Assembly: GCF_002910915.1 (NCBI RefSeq) | Contig: NZ_NEUF01000139.1 | Location: forward strand, 51,873 to 115,872 | Origin: Streptomyces sp. SM10 | GTDB taxonomy: Bacteria > Actinomycetota > Actinomycetes > Streptomycetales > Streptomycetaceae | DNA: 64,000 nt | Direction of reading: 5' to 3' | In this document: positions 1 through 7,712 of the stretch, one piece after another | Position numbering within the stretch: the stretch's first letter is position 1 | Layout: each line of letters opens with the position of its first letter | Notes under the pieces: model-generated | What the model saw: only the letters and a program-made list of their open reading frames with translations | Told to the model about the DNA's origin: nothing | Database searches by the model: none | Made by a program: the position numbers and the translations under genes

Positions 1-1039
1 GGTCGAGGCCCAGCAGGACCCGCACCGGATCCGCGTCGTCCTCGGTCCCGCCGCCGTCCGCGTCCGCGTCCTCGCCCGCCGCCTCGGCCCCCTCCTCCGG
101 CTCCTCCGCGCCCGTCGCGTCGACACCGTCCTGGAAGACCAGCACGACGCCCTCCGCGACGGCGTGCTGGACGGCCTCCGCAGGGTCGGTGACCCCGAAC
201 CCCGCCAGCGCCTTCCGTGCGTCGTCGGCGTCGAGCGCGGTGTGACCCCGCAGCGCGGCCCGCTCCAGCAGCCACCCCACCAGGGCCGCCGTCCGCCGTT
301 CGTCGTCGGGTCCGCACTCCGCGCCCAGCAGGGCGCGTGCGAAGCCGTCAGCCTGCTCCGGCCGGACACCTGGCACGGACAGCAGCTGCCACGGGTCCTC
401 CCGGAGGACGCCCGCGGCCCCCTCGCCGAGCGAAGCCGCCGCCGGGCCCGCCAGGGCCTCGGGAGCCCCGCCCCCGGCGAGCACCGCCGCGACCGAGGCC
501 GCCGCCTCGGGCGACGCGGCCCGCGGGGCCGTCCGCTCGGGAGCGGGAACGGGAGAGGGCCGTGCGGGCGCGTCGGGAGCGGCGCGGCGGGGCGCGGGAG
601 CGGAGGCGGGTGAGTCGAAGAACGCGGTGCCCGGCTTCTCGCCGCTCTCCACCGCCCGTACGGCCGCGAGCAGATCCGCGGCCGGGCCGCTCAGCTTGGT
701 CCCGGCCGCGACGGGCCCGTCCTTCTCCGCCTTGCGCTGCTCGATCCGCAGACGCAGCTCGCGCTGCGCGGCCAGCTCCGCCTCGGCCTCCGACAACGCG
801 GGGGCGTCGGCCGCCGCGGGGGGCTGCCCGGCTTCCCGGGCGTCCTCCGCGCCGTCGGCGTCCTCCTCGTGCGCCCCCGCTGCGCCCTCTGATCCGTCGT
901 GCGCCCCCTCTGCGCTCCCCGCGCCGTCCTCCTCGGGTGTGCCGCCGGGCGTGTCGGCGTCCTGGACGACGGCGTCCTCGCCGGCCTCGTGGGTCTCGGC
1001 CGCGGGGTCCGGGGATTCTCCCCGGGGATGCGCAGTCAC
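1..1039 (-). CDS. Helix-hairpin-helix, RecD-like protein (N-terminal part, runs off left edge)
   Basis: The reading frame enters from beyond the left edge, so only the N-terminal 346 codons are visible. The GTG start (1037-1039) overlaps the stop of the upstream aldo/keto reductase gene as GTGA, which suggests translational coupling. The first 80 or so residues are a low-complexity acidic stretch rich in Glu, Asp, Gly and Ala; a charged helix (AELAAQRELRLRIEQRKAE) follows, then a Pro/Ala-rich linker. Near residue 214 comes PWQLLSVPGVRPEQADGF, which resembles the helix-hairpin-helix DNA-binding repeats preceding the ATPase of RecD2-type helicases. No Walker motif is visible in this part, so ATPase or helicase activity is inferred from family resemblance only. 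Confidence 0.6.
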   Translation of the reverse strand, partial: MTAHPRGESPDPAAETHEAGEDAVVQDADTPGGTPEEDGAGSAEGAHDGSEGAAGAHEEDADGAEDAREAGQPPAAADAPALSEAEAELAAQRELRLRIEQRKAEKDGPVAAGTKLSGPAADLLAAVRAVESGEKPGTAFFDSPASAPAPRRAAPDAPARPSPVPAPERTAPRAASPEAAASVAAVLAGGGAPEALAGPAAASLGEGAAGVLREDPWQLLSVPGVRPEQADGFARALLGAECGPDDERRTAALVGWLLERAALRGHTALDADDARKALAGFGVTDPAEAVQHAVAEGVVLVFQDGVDATGAEEPEEGAEAAGEDADADGGGTEDDADPVRVLLGLD

Positions 1040-2019
1040 AGCGTGCTCCAGTCCTGGTCGGGATAGCGGTGCACGGGCGCCGACACGTCGTCGAGCGCCT
1101 GGCAGATCTCGTCAGGAAGACTAAGCGCCTCCACTGACAACGCCTCGGTCAGCTGCCGCGCGTTGCGCGCGCCCAGGACCGGGGCCACCACCCCCGGCCG
1201 GTCCCGCACCCAGGCGAGGGCGACCTGGAGCGGCGTCGTGGCGAGGCCGTCGGCTGCCGTGGCCACCGCGTCCACGATCCTGCTCGCCGCCTCGTCGAGG
1301 TAGGGCTCGACGAAGGGGGCCAGCCGCTCGGAGGCGCCGCGCGAGTCGGACGGCGTACCGGTGCGGTACTTGCCGGTCAGCACCCCCCTGCCGAGCGGGG
1401 ACGACGGCAGCAGCCCCACCCCGAGGTCCAGCGCCGCCGGCAGCACCTCGCGCTCCACTCCCCGCTGCAGCAGGGAGTACTCCATCTGCGTGCAGGCGAG
1501 ACGGGTGCGCAGCCCGGGCGCGGCGAGCTGCCAGGTGGCCGCCTTGGCCAGCTGCCAGCCGCTGAAACCGGACACTCCGGCATACCGGACGCGCCCCGAC
1601 GACACGGCCAGGTCGAGCGCCTGCAGCGTCTCCTCCAGCGGGGTCACGGGATCGAACGCGTGGATCTGCCACAGATCGACGTACTCCGTCCCGAGCCGTC
1701 GCAGGGACGCGTCCAGCGCGGCGAGCAGGTGCCCCCGCGATCCGTCGGAGCGCCGGTAGGGGTCGGCGACGCTGCCCGCCTTGGTCGCGATGACCAGGTC
1801 CTCGCGCGGGACCAGGTTGTCCAGGAGGCGCCCCAGCAGGTGTTCGGCCTCGCCGCCGCCGTACACGTCGGCGGTGTCGATCAGGGTGCCGCCCACGTCC
1901 CAGAAGGCCTTGAGCTGGTCGGCGGCGTCGTGTTCGTCGGTGTCCCGGCCCCAGGTGAGCGTGCCCAGCCCGATCCGGGACACGCGAAGGCCGGTACGGC
2001 CGAGATGCCTCTGCTCCAT
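1036..2019 (-). CDS. Aldo/keto reductase
   Basis: A 327-residue protein with the features of an NADPH-dependent aldo/keto reductase, a cytosolic TIM-barrel enzyme that reduces aldehydes and ketones. The N-terminus MEQRHLGRTGLRVSRIGLGT is typical of the family. The expected catalytic residues are visible: Asp and Tyr in IDTADVYGGGEAEHLLG, Lys in VIATKAG and His in WQIHAFDP. The ATG at 2017-2019 is chosen because the family motif starts there; the frame stays open for 17 further codons upstream without similarity. The gene overlaps the next gene downstream by four bases and is divergent from the F420-type oxidoreductase at 2164. The natural substrate cannot be told from the sequence. Confidence 0.88.
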   Translation of the reverse strand: MEQRHLGRTGLRVSRIGLGTLTWGRDTDEHDAADQLKAFWDVGGTLIDTADVYGGGEAEHLLGRLLDNLVPREDLVIATKAGSVADPYRRSDGSRGHLLAALDASLRRLGTEYVDLWQIHAFDPVTPLEETLQALDLAVSSGRVRYAGVSGFSGWQLAKAATWQLAAPGLRTRLACTQMEYSLLQRGVEREVLPAALDLGVGLLPSSPLGRGVLTGKYRTGTPSDSRGASERLAPFVEPYLDEAASRIVDAVATAADGLATTPLQVALAWVRDRPGVVAPVLGARNARQLTEALSVEALSLPDEICQALDDVSAPVHRYPDQDWSTL

Positions 2020-2137
2020 GGGCGCTGAGATTACTGGCCAGGGCCCCACGCGGTGGAGGCCCCTGGACAACCGCGGCCCGGGGGGCGAGCCTGCCGGATC
2101 ACGGCGCCCCGCGCTAGAGTCCCCGGCACAGGAACGT

Positions 2138-2149
2138 TACTGATCAGTA
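2138..2149. promoter_or_regulatory. Perfect 12-bp palindrome, candidate operator
   Basis: TACTGATCAGTA reads the same on both strands. It lies 14 bases before the ATG at 2164 and just after a possible -10 box, TAGAGT (2115-2120), so it would sit at the start of the transcript. That is a usual place for a repressor site, of TetR or MarR type for example. No such regulator gene is adjacent, so the binding protein is unknown. Confidence 0.4.
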
Positions 2150-2163
2150 GAGGGAGTGTGGCT

Positions 2164-3216
2164 ATGCGGCTCGGCATCAATCTCGGTTACTGGGGTGCGG
2201 GCATGGACGGTGACAACCTCGCCGTCGCCCAGGAGGCCGACCGGCTCGGCTACGACGTCTGCTGGGCGGCCGAGGCGTACGGCTCCGACGTGCCGACGGT
2301 GCTCGCCTGGGTGGCCGCCAGGACCGAGTCCATCGACGTGGGCTCCGCCATCATGCAGATCCCGGCCCGCCAGCCCGCCATGACGGCCATGACCGCGGCC
2401 ACCCTGGACTCGCTCTCCGGCGGCCGCTTCCGCCTCGGCCTCGGCGTCTCGGGACCGCAGGTCTCCGAGGGCTGGTACGGCGTCAAGTTCGACAAGCCGC
2501 TGGCCCGCACCCGCGAGTACGTCGAGATCGTGCGCCGCGCGATGTCCCGGGAGCGGCTGTCCTACGAGGGCGAGCACTGGACCCTGCCGCTGCCCGACGG
2601 CCCCGGCAAGCCCATCAAGCTGACCGTCCACCCGCAGCGTGAACACATCCCGCTCTACATCGCCGCGATCGGCCCGAAGAACCTCGAGCAGACCGGCGAG
2701 ATCGCCGACGGCGCCCTGCTGATCTTCCCGTCCGCCGACCACCTCCAGGAGACCGCGGTGCAGTACCTGCGGGCCGGACGGGAGAAGGCCGGCAAGACGA
2801 TGGAGGGCTTCGACGTCTGCCCGACCCTGCCGCTGGCGGTCGGCGACGACATCAACGGCCTCGCCGACATGTTCCGTCCGTACACCGCCCTCTACGTCGG
2901 CGGCATGGGCAGCCGCAAGCAGAACTTCTACAACCAGCTCGCCCAGCGCATGGGATACGAGAAGGAGGCCGCCGAGATCCAGGACAAGTACCTGTCCGGC
3001 GACAAGGCGGGCGCCGCGGCCGCCGTGCCCCACCAGCTCATCGACCAGACCACGCTGCTCGGCTCCGTGGACCGGATCGCCGACCGGATGCAGGCGTACG
3101 CGGCTGCGGGGGTCACGACGCTGACCCTCGCGCCGGCCGGCTTCACGCTCGACGAGCGGCTCGCGGCCCTGCGCGCGGGTACCGACGCCCTGGAGCGTTC
3201 CGGCCTCGCCGCGTGA
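2164..3216 (+). CDS. LLM-class F420-dependent oxidoreductase
   Basis: A 350-residue luciferase-like monooxygenase-fold protein, most likely using reduced coenzyme F420 (or FMN). The start MRLGINLGYWGAGMDGDN and the following AQEADRLGYDVCWAAEAYG match the first strand and helix of the family barrel. LSGGRFRLGLGVSGPQVSEG, YEGEHW and PLYIAAIGPKN are further family signatures. The ATG at 2164 is preceded by AGGGAG at a suitable distance; the frame is open upstream but the extra residues show no similarity. The gene stands alone and ends at a terminator-like hairpin (3246-3288). The substrate is unknown; members of this family act on xenobiotics, sugars and lipids. Confidence 0.88.
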   Translation: MRLGINLGYWGAGMDGDNLAVAQEADRLGYDVCWAAEAYGSDVPTVLAWVAARTESIDVGSAIMQIPARQPAMTAMTAATLDSLSGGRFRLGLGVSGPQVSEGWYGVKFDKPLARTREYVEIVRRAMSRERLSYEGEHWTLPLPDGPGKPIKLTVHPQREHIPLYIAAIGPKNLEQTGEIADGALLIFPSADHLQETAVQYLRAGREKAGKTMEGFDVCPTLPLAVGDDINGLADMFRPYTALYVGGMGSRKQNFYNQLAQRMGYEKEAAEIQDKYLSGDKAGAAAAVPHQLIDQTTLLGSVDRIADRMQAYAAAGVTTLTLAPAGFTLDERLAALRAGTDALERSGLAA

Positions 3217-3245
3217 ACCGGTAGCGACGGCTCCGGCGCAGCACT

Positions 3246-3288
3246 ACGGCCGTGGTGGGGGCTCGGGGGTCCTCCCCGCCACGGCCGT
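3246..3288 (+). terminator. Hairpin after the F420-type oxidoreductase gene
   Basis: ACGGCCGTGG (3246-3255) pairs perfectly with CCACGGCCGT (3279-3288), and GGGG/CCCC extends the stem inward. There is no T-run, which is common for Streptomyces terminators. Confidence 0.6.
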
Positions 3289-3479
3289 CGTACGGAACAA
3301 CGCCCCGGACCGCCCCCGGGTTACGCCCCGTACTCCTCCCGGGCAGCCCGGGCAGCCCGGGCAGGTCCGGCCCGCCGCGGGGCGCCCGTTCGGCCCTGCC
3401 CCGTCCCGCTGGTGTTGCCTACCGACGCGTACCGAATTTGACTGTCCCTCTGCGGACACCGGTGCGGAAGGTGGCAGTC

Positions 3480-4268
3480 ATGCTCTCGGCAAAGAGTCTG
3501 TTCCAGGAGATCCTCGACAACGACGAGGCGTTCCGGCTGTTCTGCTCGATCGCTGTCGGCGGCGAGTCGCAGGGCGGCTGGGAGAACGGGCGCATCGCCG
3601 CACTCGTCCCCCCGGGGCTGAGCGCACTCGCTCCCAAGGTCGCCCGGCACGGTGCGGACGAGGACAAGCACGGCAGGATCTTCGGCGCGCTGCTGAAGCA
3701 GCGCGGACTCCAGCCCGTGGCGGTGCCGTACGAGACGGACTACACCCTCCTGCTCGAGCGCCACGGCATCGGCCTCGCCCACGACCGGCTCAGCGGCGAG
3801 GAGCCGCTCACCGAGCGGGACGTCATCGTCTACCTGGCGCACAGCAGGGTCACCGAGCAGCGGGCCTCCGAACAGATGCGGCTCCTGCTCAAGCACTTCG
3901 CGGGCCACCCCGTCCTCGGCCGCGCCGTGAAGATGATCTCGCGGGACGAGGACAACCACCTCGCGTACTGCCACGAGGAGCTCCTGCGCTTCGCCCGCGC
4001 CGGGCACGGCCGGACGATCCAGTCCGTCCTGCGGGAGTGCGCCGAGGCCGAGATCCGGGTGTACCGCGACGTCAGCCTCGCCGTGATGAGCCACATGGGC
4101 GCCGTGCTGCGCTGGTCCCGCACCAAGGCCGCCGTGCTGGCCGCCGGAATCCACGCGATCTACGCCTACGAGCGAGTGGTGGGCTGGCGGCGCATGGTGA
4201 GCCTCGAACAGCCCGCCCTCCGTGACGCGCTGGGCGGCCCGGCCGTACCCGAGACCGAGTACGCGTGA
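3480..4268 (+). CDS. Ferritin-like diiron-domain protein
   Basis: A 262-residue, mostly helical protein. It carries the spaced Glu and His residues expected of a ferritin-like four-helix bundle: ADEDKHGRIFG, VTEQRASEQMRLL and SRDEDNHLAYCHEELLRF. The pairs ED..H, E..E and DE.NH would supply the ligands of a two-iron centre. The ATG at 3480 is preceded by GGAAGGTGG. The gene converges on corA with only 13 bases between the stop codons. The sequence is not bacterioferritin or Dps, and looks like the uncharacterised actinobacterial ferritin-like family, so the role could be iron handling or oxidation. That role is inference. Confidence 0.72.
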   Translation: MLSAKSLFQEILDNDEAFRLFCSIAVGGESQGGWENGRIAALVPPGLSALAPKVARHGADEDKHGRIFGALLKQRGLQPVAVPYETDYTLLLERHGIGLAHDRLSGEEPLTERDVIVYLAHSRVTEQRASEQMRLLLKHFAGHPVLGRAVKMISRDEDNHLAYCHEELLRFARAGHGRTIQSVLRECAEAEIRVYRDVSLAVMSHMGAVLRWSRTKAAVLAAGIHAIYAYERVVGWRRMVSLEQPALRDALGGPAVPETEYA

Positions 4269-4281
4269 GGAGGGGCGCCGC

Positions 4282-5334
4282 CTACATCCAGCCGCGGCGC
4301 TTGAACATGCAGTACAGCCCGGCGACCGCCAGGCCCATCAGCACGATCACCGTCGGATAGGTCCACGTCTGGCCGAGCTCCGGCATGTGGCGGAAGTTCA
4401 TCCCGTAGATCCCCGCCACCATGGTCGGTACGGCTGCCATGGCGGCCCACGCGGAGATCTTCCGCATGTCGTCGTTCTGCCGCACGCCCACCTGCGCCAG
4501 GTGGGCCGACAGAATGTCCGAGAGCAGCCGGTCCAGACCCTCCACGTGCTCGACGGCACGCGTCAGGTGGTCGTTCACGTCCCGGAAGAACGGCTGCGAC
4601 GCGCTGTCGACGAACGGCACGCCCGCGCTCGACAACCGCGCCATCGGGGCGCCCAGCGGATTGGTGGCGCGGCGGAATTCGAGCACCTGCCGCTTGAAGG
4701 TGTAGATGCGCGCGGCGGAGTTCGTGGTGTCCCTGGACCCGGTCGGGGCGAAGACCTGGGCCTCCAACTCCTCCAGATCGACCTGGAGCTCCGCCGCGAC
4801 CTCGATGTAGTGGTCCACCACCGCGTCGCTCACCGCGTAGAGCACCGACGTGGGCCCGTGCCTGAGGACCTCCGGTTCGGCCTCCAGCCGGCTCCGCACC
4901 GCCGCGAGGGGGGCGCCTTCGCCGTGCCGCACGGTGACGACGAACGAGTCCCCTATGAACAGCATGAGCTCGCCGGCGCTGACGGTGTCGCTCCGCTGCT
5001 CGTAGACCACCGGCTTGATGACCACGAACAGGGAGTCGTCGTAGATCTCCAGCTTGGGCCGCTGATGGGCGCGCAGAGCGTCCTCCACGGCCAGCGGATG
5101 CAGCGCGAACTCGCTGCTGACGCGGTCGAACTCCTTCGCCGTCGGTTCGTGCAGCCCGATCCAGACGAAGGCGTCCCCGCTGCCCCGTGCCTCGTCGAGG
5201 GCATCGGAGATGTCGGCGGGGCCCTCGGTCCGGCGCCCGTCCCGGTAGATTCCGCAGTCGACGATCACCCGCGCATTCTTCCCTGCCGCGAGGCCTTCAC
5301 GCACCTCTACGCTGGCAGGTATGCCCACGCTCAT
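4282..5334 (-). CDS. corA: CorA-type Mg2+/Co2+ transporter
   Basis: A 350-residue member of the CorA family, pentameric inner-membrane magnesium channels. The diagnostic YGMN motif is present near the C-terminus (GIYGMNFRHMPEL) between two membrane segments (AWAAMAAVPTMVAGIYGMNF and VIVLMGLAVAGLYCMF). The large N-terminal cytoplasmic domain has family features such as HPLAVEDAL and the helix RRATNPLGAPMARL before the pore. The start is uncertain: the ATG at 5332-5334 lies 14 bases inside the divergent phosphatase gene, and a GTG slightly downstream is possible. The two genes are thus back to back and must share or interleave their promoters. Confidence 0.9.
   Translation of the reverse strand: MSVGIPASVEVREGLAAGKNARVIVDCGIYRDGRRTEGPADISDALDEARGSGDAFVWIGLHEPTAKEFDRVSSEFALHPLAVEDALRAHQRPKLEIYDDSLFVVIKPVVYEQRSDTVSAGELMLFIGDSFVVTVRHGEGAPLAAVRSRLEAEPEVLRHGPTSVLYAVSDAVVDHYIEVAAELQVDLEELEAQVFAPTGSRDTTNSAARIYTFKRQVLEFRRATNPLGAPMARLSSAGVPFVDSASQPFFRDVNDHLTRAVEHVEGLDRLLSDILSAHLAQVGVRQNDDMRKISAWAAMAAVPTMVAGIYGMNFRHMPELGQTWTYPTVIVLMGLAVAGLYCMFKRRGWM
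5308..5313 (+). promoter_or_regulatory. -10 box TACGCT of a likely leaderless transcript
   Basis: TACGCT ends seven bases before the ATG at 5321, so transcription would begin at or next to the start codon. The box lies within the first codons of the divergent corA frame. Confidence 0.45.
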
Positions 5335-6031
5335 CCTTGTACGCCACGGACGCTCGACCGCCAACACCTCCGGAGTGCTCGCGGGCCGGACCCCGGGTGT
5401 CTCCCTCGACGAACGCGGTGCCGGACAGGCCGCCGCACTGCCCGGCCGCCTGTCCGCCCTCAGGTTCGTCGCCGCCGTCAGCAGCCCGTTGCAGCGCTGC
5501 CGCGAGACGCTCCAGCCGCTCCTCGACGCCCGCCCGGACCTCGCCCTGCACACCGAGGACCGGATCAGCGAATGCGACTACGGGGACTGGTCGGGCCGTA
5601 AACTCGCCGAACTCTCCGACGAGCCCCTGATGAAGGTCGTCCAGCAGCACCCCTCGGCCGCCGTGTTCCCCGGCGGGGAGTCCATGCGGGCCATGCAGGC
5701 GCGCGCGGTGGACGCCGTGCGGGAGTGGAACGCGCGTATCGAGGCGGAGCACGGTGAGGACGCCACGTACGTGATGTGCTCGCACGGCGACATCATCAAG
5801 TCGCTCGTCGCCGACGCCCTCGGCATGCATCTCGACCTCTTCCAGCGCATCCAGGCGGACCCGTGTTCCGTCACCGCGATCCGCTACACCCGGCTGCGCC
5901 CGTTCCTTCTCCGCCTCGGGGACACCGGTGACTTCGCGTCTCTGGCACCGCGAGAACAGGCCATCGGGGCCGACGCCGCGGGGGAGACGGCAACGGACGC
6001 GGCCGTCGGGGGCGGCGCTGGGGCACCGTGA
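5321..6031 (+). CDS. Histidine phosphatase (phosphoglycerate-mutase-like, MSMEG_4193 family)
   Basis: A 236-residue member of the histidine phosphatase superfamily. The catalytic LVRHGRSTAN sits at the N-terminus. The second histidine is in MCSHGDIIKSLVADALGM, and the acid/base glutamate is expected in PGGESMRAM. The C-terminal part (FQRIQADPCSVTAIRYTRL) matches the actinobacterial subfamily found beside a DUF3090 gene and a kinase-like gene, exactly as here. It is not glycolytic phosphoglycerate mutase. The substrate is unknown; a phosphorylated product of the kinase-like neighbour at 6691 is one guess. The GGCAGGT before the ATG is a weak ribosome site, consistent with leaderless expression. 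Confidence 0.85.
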   Translation: MPTLILVRHGRSTANTSGVLAGRTPGVSLDERGAGQAAALPGRLSALRFVAAVSSPLQRCRETLQPLLDARPDLALHTEDRISECDYGDWSGRKLAELSDEPLMKVVQQHPSAAVFPGGESMRAMQARAVDAVREWNARIEAEHGEDATYVMCSHGDIIKSLVADALGMHLDLFQRIQADPCSVTAIRYTRLRPFLLRLGDTGDFASLAPREQAIGADAAGETATDAAVGGGAGAP

Positions 6032-6136
6032 TCGCTCCGCGCAGTAGGGTGGACGCGCCGTAGAGCCCGTGCGGGACCTCCCGCAGGGCCCCGGGGCCGC
6101 CCCCATCCGCCATCACGATCTCAAGGGAGACAGGAC

Positions 6137-6727
6137 GTGTCCCGTCAGGTGTTCCTCTACGACCCACCGGACCGTTTCGTGGCCGGTACGGTCGGGCTGC
6201 CTGGCCGCCGAACGTTTTTCCTGCAGGCATCCTCGCGGGGCCGGGTCACGAGTGTGGCCCTGGAGAAGACCCAGGTCGCCGCGCTGGCCGAACGGATCGA
6301 CGAACTCCTCGACGAGGTCGTCCGGCGGACCGGCGGCAATTCACCGGTGCCCGCGGTGGCACCCATGGATGTCAGCGACACCGCGCCCCTCGACGCCCCC
6401 GTCGAGGAGGAGTTCAGGGTCGGCACGATGGCGCTCGCCTGGGACGGCGAGGAGCAGCGCATGATCGTCGAGGCCCAGGCGCTGGTCGAGCTGGACGCCG
6501 ACTCCGACGACGACCTCGCCGAGGCCGAGGAAAGGCTTCTGCAGGACGAGGAGAACGGCCCGCCGATGCTCCGCGTCCGCCTCAGCGGTGCCCAGGCGCG
6601 GGCGTTCGCCAAGCGCGCGCTGGACGTCGTGAACTCCGGCCGCCCGCCGTGCCCGCTGTGCAGCCTCCCCCTCGACCCGGAAGGACACGTATGTCCGCGC
6701 CAGAACGGATACCGTCGCGGGGCCTGA
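6137..6727 (+). CDS. DUF3090 family protein (TIGR03847 type)
   Basis: A 196-residue conserved actinobacterial protein of unknown function. It begins SRQVFLYDPPDRFVAGTVG after a GTG start preceded by AAGGGAGA. The middle is acidic (residues 120-140). The C-terminus holds a zinc-ribbon-like pair of cysteine motifs, CPLCSLPLDPEGHVC. It ends 37 bases inside the next gene, so the two are translationally coupled. The conserved trio of histidine phosphatase, DUF3090 and PI-kinase-like protein next to mshC suggests one pathway, which I cannot name. Confidence 0.85.
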   Translation: MSRQVFLYDPPDRFVAGTVGLPGRRTFFLQASSRGRVTSVALEKTQVAALAERIDELLDEVVRRTGGNSPVPAVAPMDVSDTAPLDAPVEEEFRVGTMALAWDGEEQRMIVEAQALVELDADSDDDLAEAEERLLQDEENGPPMLRVRLSGAQARAFAKRALDVVNSGRPPCPLCSLPLDPEGHVCPRQNGYRRGA

Positions 6728-7539
6728 CGGAGGCCGGGCTGCGCACCCTGCTCGCCGAGGGGGAGCTCACCGTCCTCGGCCAGGTCCGGGGAGCGTCCAA
6801 CGCGGTGCTGTACTGCACGGTCGCCCACGAGGGCGAGGAACGCCGCTGTGTCTACAAGCCGGTCGCCGGCGAACAGCCGCTGTGGGACTTCCCCGACGGC
6901 ACGCTCGCCCAGCGCGAGGTCGCGGCGTACGAGATCTCCGAGGCCACCGGCTGGGGCCTCGTGCCGCCCACCGTGCTGCGGGAGGGCCCCTACGGCGAGG
7001 GGATGTGCCAGCTGTGGATCGAGGCGGACGAGGAGACGGCGCCCCCGGACGGTCTGCCGCCCCTGCTCGCGCTCGTCGACACCGAGGAGCCGGGGGACGG
7101 CTGGAAGGCCGTCGGCCTCGCGGAGGTGGGGGAGGGGAGGACCGCCCTGCTCGTCCACGCCGACGACCCCCGGCTGCGCAGGCTCGCGGTCCTGGACGCG
7201 GTCATCAACAACGGTGACCGCAAGGGCGGGCACCTGCTGTCCGCCCCCGGCGGACGGCTGTACGGAATCGACCACGGCGTCACCCTCAACGCGGACGACA
7301 AGCTGCGCACGCTGTTCTGGGGGTGGGCGGGCGAACCGCTGACGGCGGAGGCCGGCGAGGTGCTCGAACGGCTCGCGGCCGGTCTGGAGCCGGGTGCGGT
7401 GCTCGCCACCCGGTTGGGGGAACTCATCACCACGGCGGAGGTCGACGCGCTGCGCGGCCGTGTGGAGAGCCTCCGGAAGTCCGGCCGGCACCCGCAGCCG
7501 AGCGGCGACTGGCCGCCGATCCCCTGGCCGCCCGTATGA
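6691..7539 (+). CDS. PI3/PI4-kinase-like protein (TIGR03843 type)
   Basis: A 282-residue protein resembling the phosphatidylinositol 3/4-kinase and HipA-like kinase fold. NAVLYCTV and RRCVYKPVAGEQPLWDFPDG carry the presumed ATP-binding lysine. VLDAVINNGDRKGGHLL resembles a catalytic loop (D..NNGDRK..H), and LYGIDHGVTLN has the metal-binding aspartate. The ATG at 6691 is preceded by GGAAGGA and lies inside the end of the DUF3090 gene. Whether it phosphorylates lipid, protein or a small molecule is unknown. Its fixed partnership with a histidine phosphatase and DUF3090 makes a kinase/phosphatase pair plausible. Confidence 0.82.
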   Translation: MSAPERIPSRGLTEAGLRTLLAEGELTVLGQVRGASNAVLYCTVAHEGEERRCVYKPVAGEQPLWDFPDGTLAQREVAAYEISEATGWGLVPPTVLREGPYGEGMCQLWIEADEETAPPDGLPPLLALVDTEEPGDGWKAVGLAEVGEGRTALLVHADDPRLRRLAVLDAVINNGDRKGGHLLSAPGGRLYGIDHGVTLNADDKLRTLFWGWAGEPLTAEAGEVLERLAAGLEPGAVLATRLGELITTAEVDALRGRVESLRKSGRHPQPSGDWPPIPWPPV

Positions 7540-7700
7540 GGTCCTGGGCCCGCTGACGGCCCGGGCCTACCGGCGCTCCAGGCGTCCCGGCCGTGCGGCG
7601 GGCCCACTGCGGGCGGGCAAGGGGAGAACCGGCCGCCGCGCAAGAGGGCCTCTTCGGCCACGATCTGCCATCCGGTTCGTATCCGGAAGCATCGTCCGGT

Positions 7701-7706
7701 TACGCT
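7701..7706 (+). promoter_or_regulatory. -10 box TACGCT of a likely leaderless mshC transcript
   Basis: TACGCT ends six bases before the mshC ATG at 7713, which places the transcription start at or next to the A of the start codon. No Shine-Dalgarno sequence precedes the ATG, in agreement with leaderless translation. Confidence 0.55.
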
Positions 7707-7712
7707 CATGAC

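Noticed and set aside
7540..7600. Terminator after the PI-kinase-like gene
   Set aside because: Some GGGCCC-type complementarity exists, but the stem is short and interrupted. The evidence is not enough for a call.
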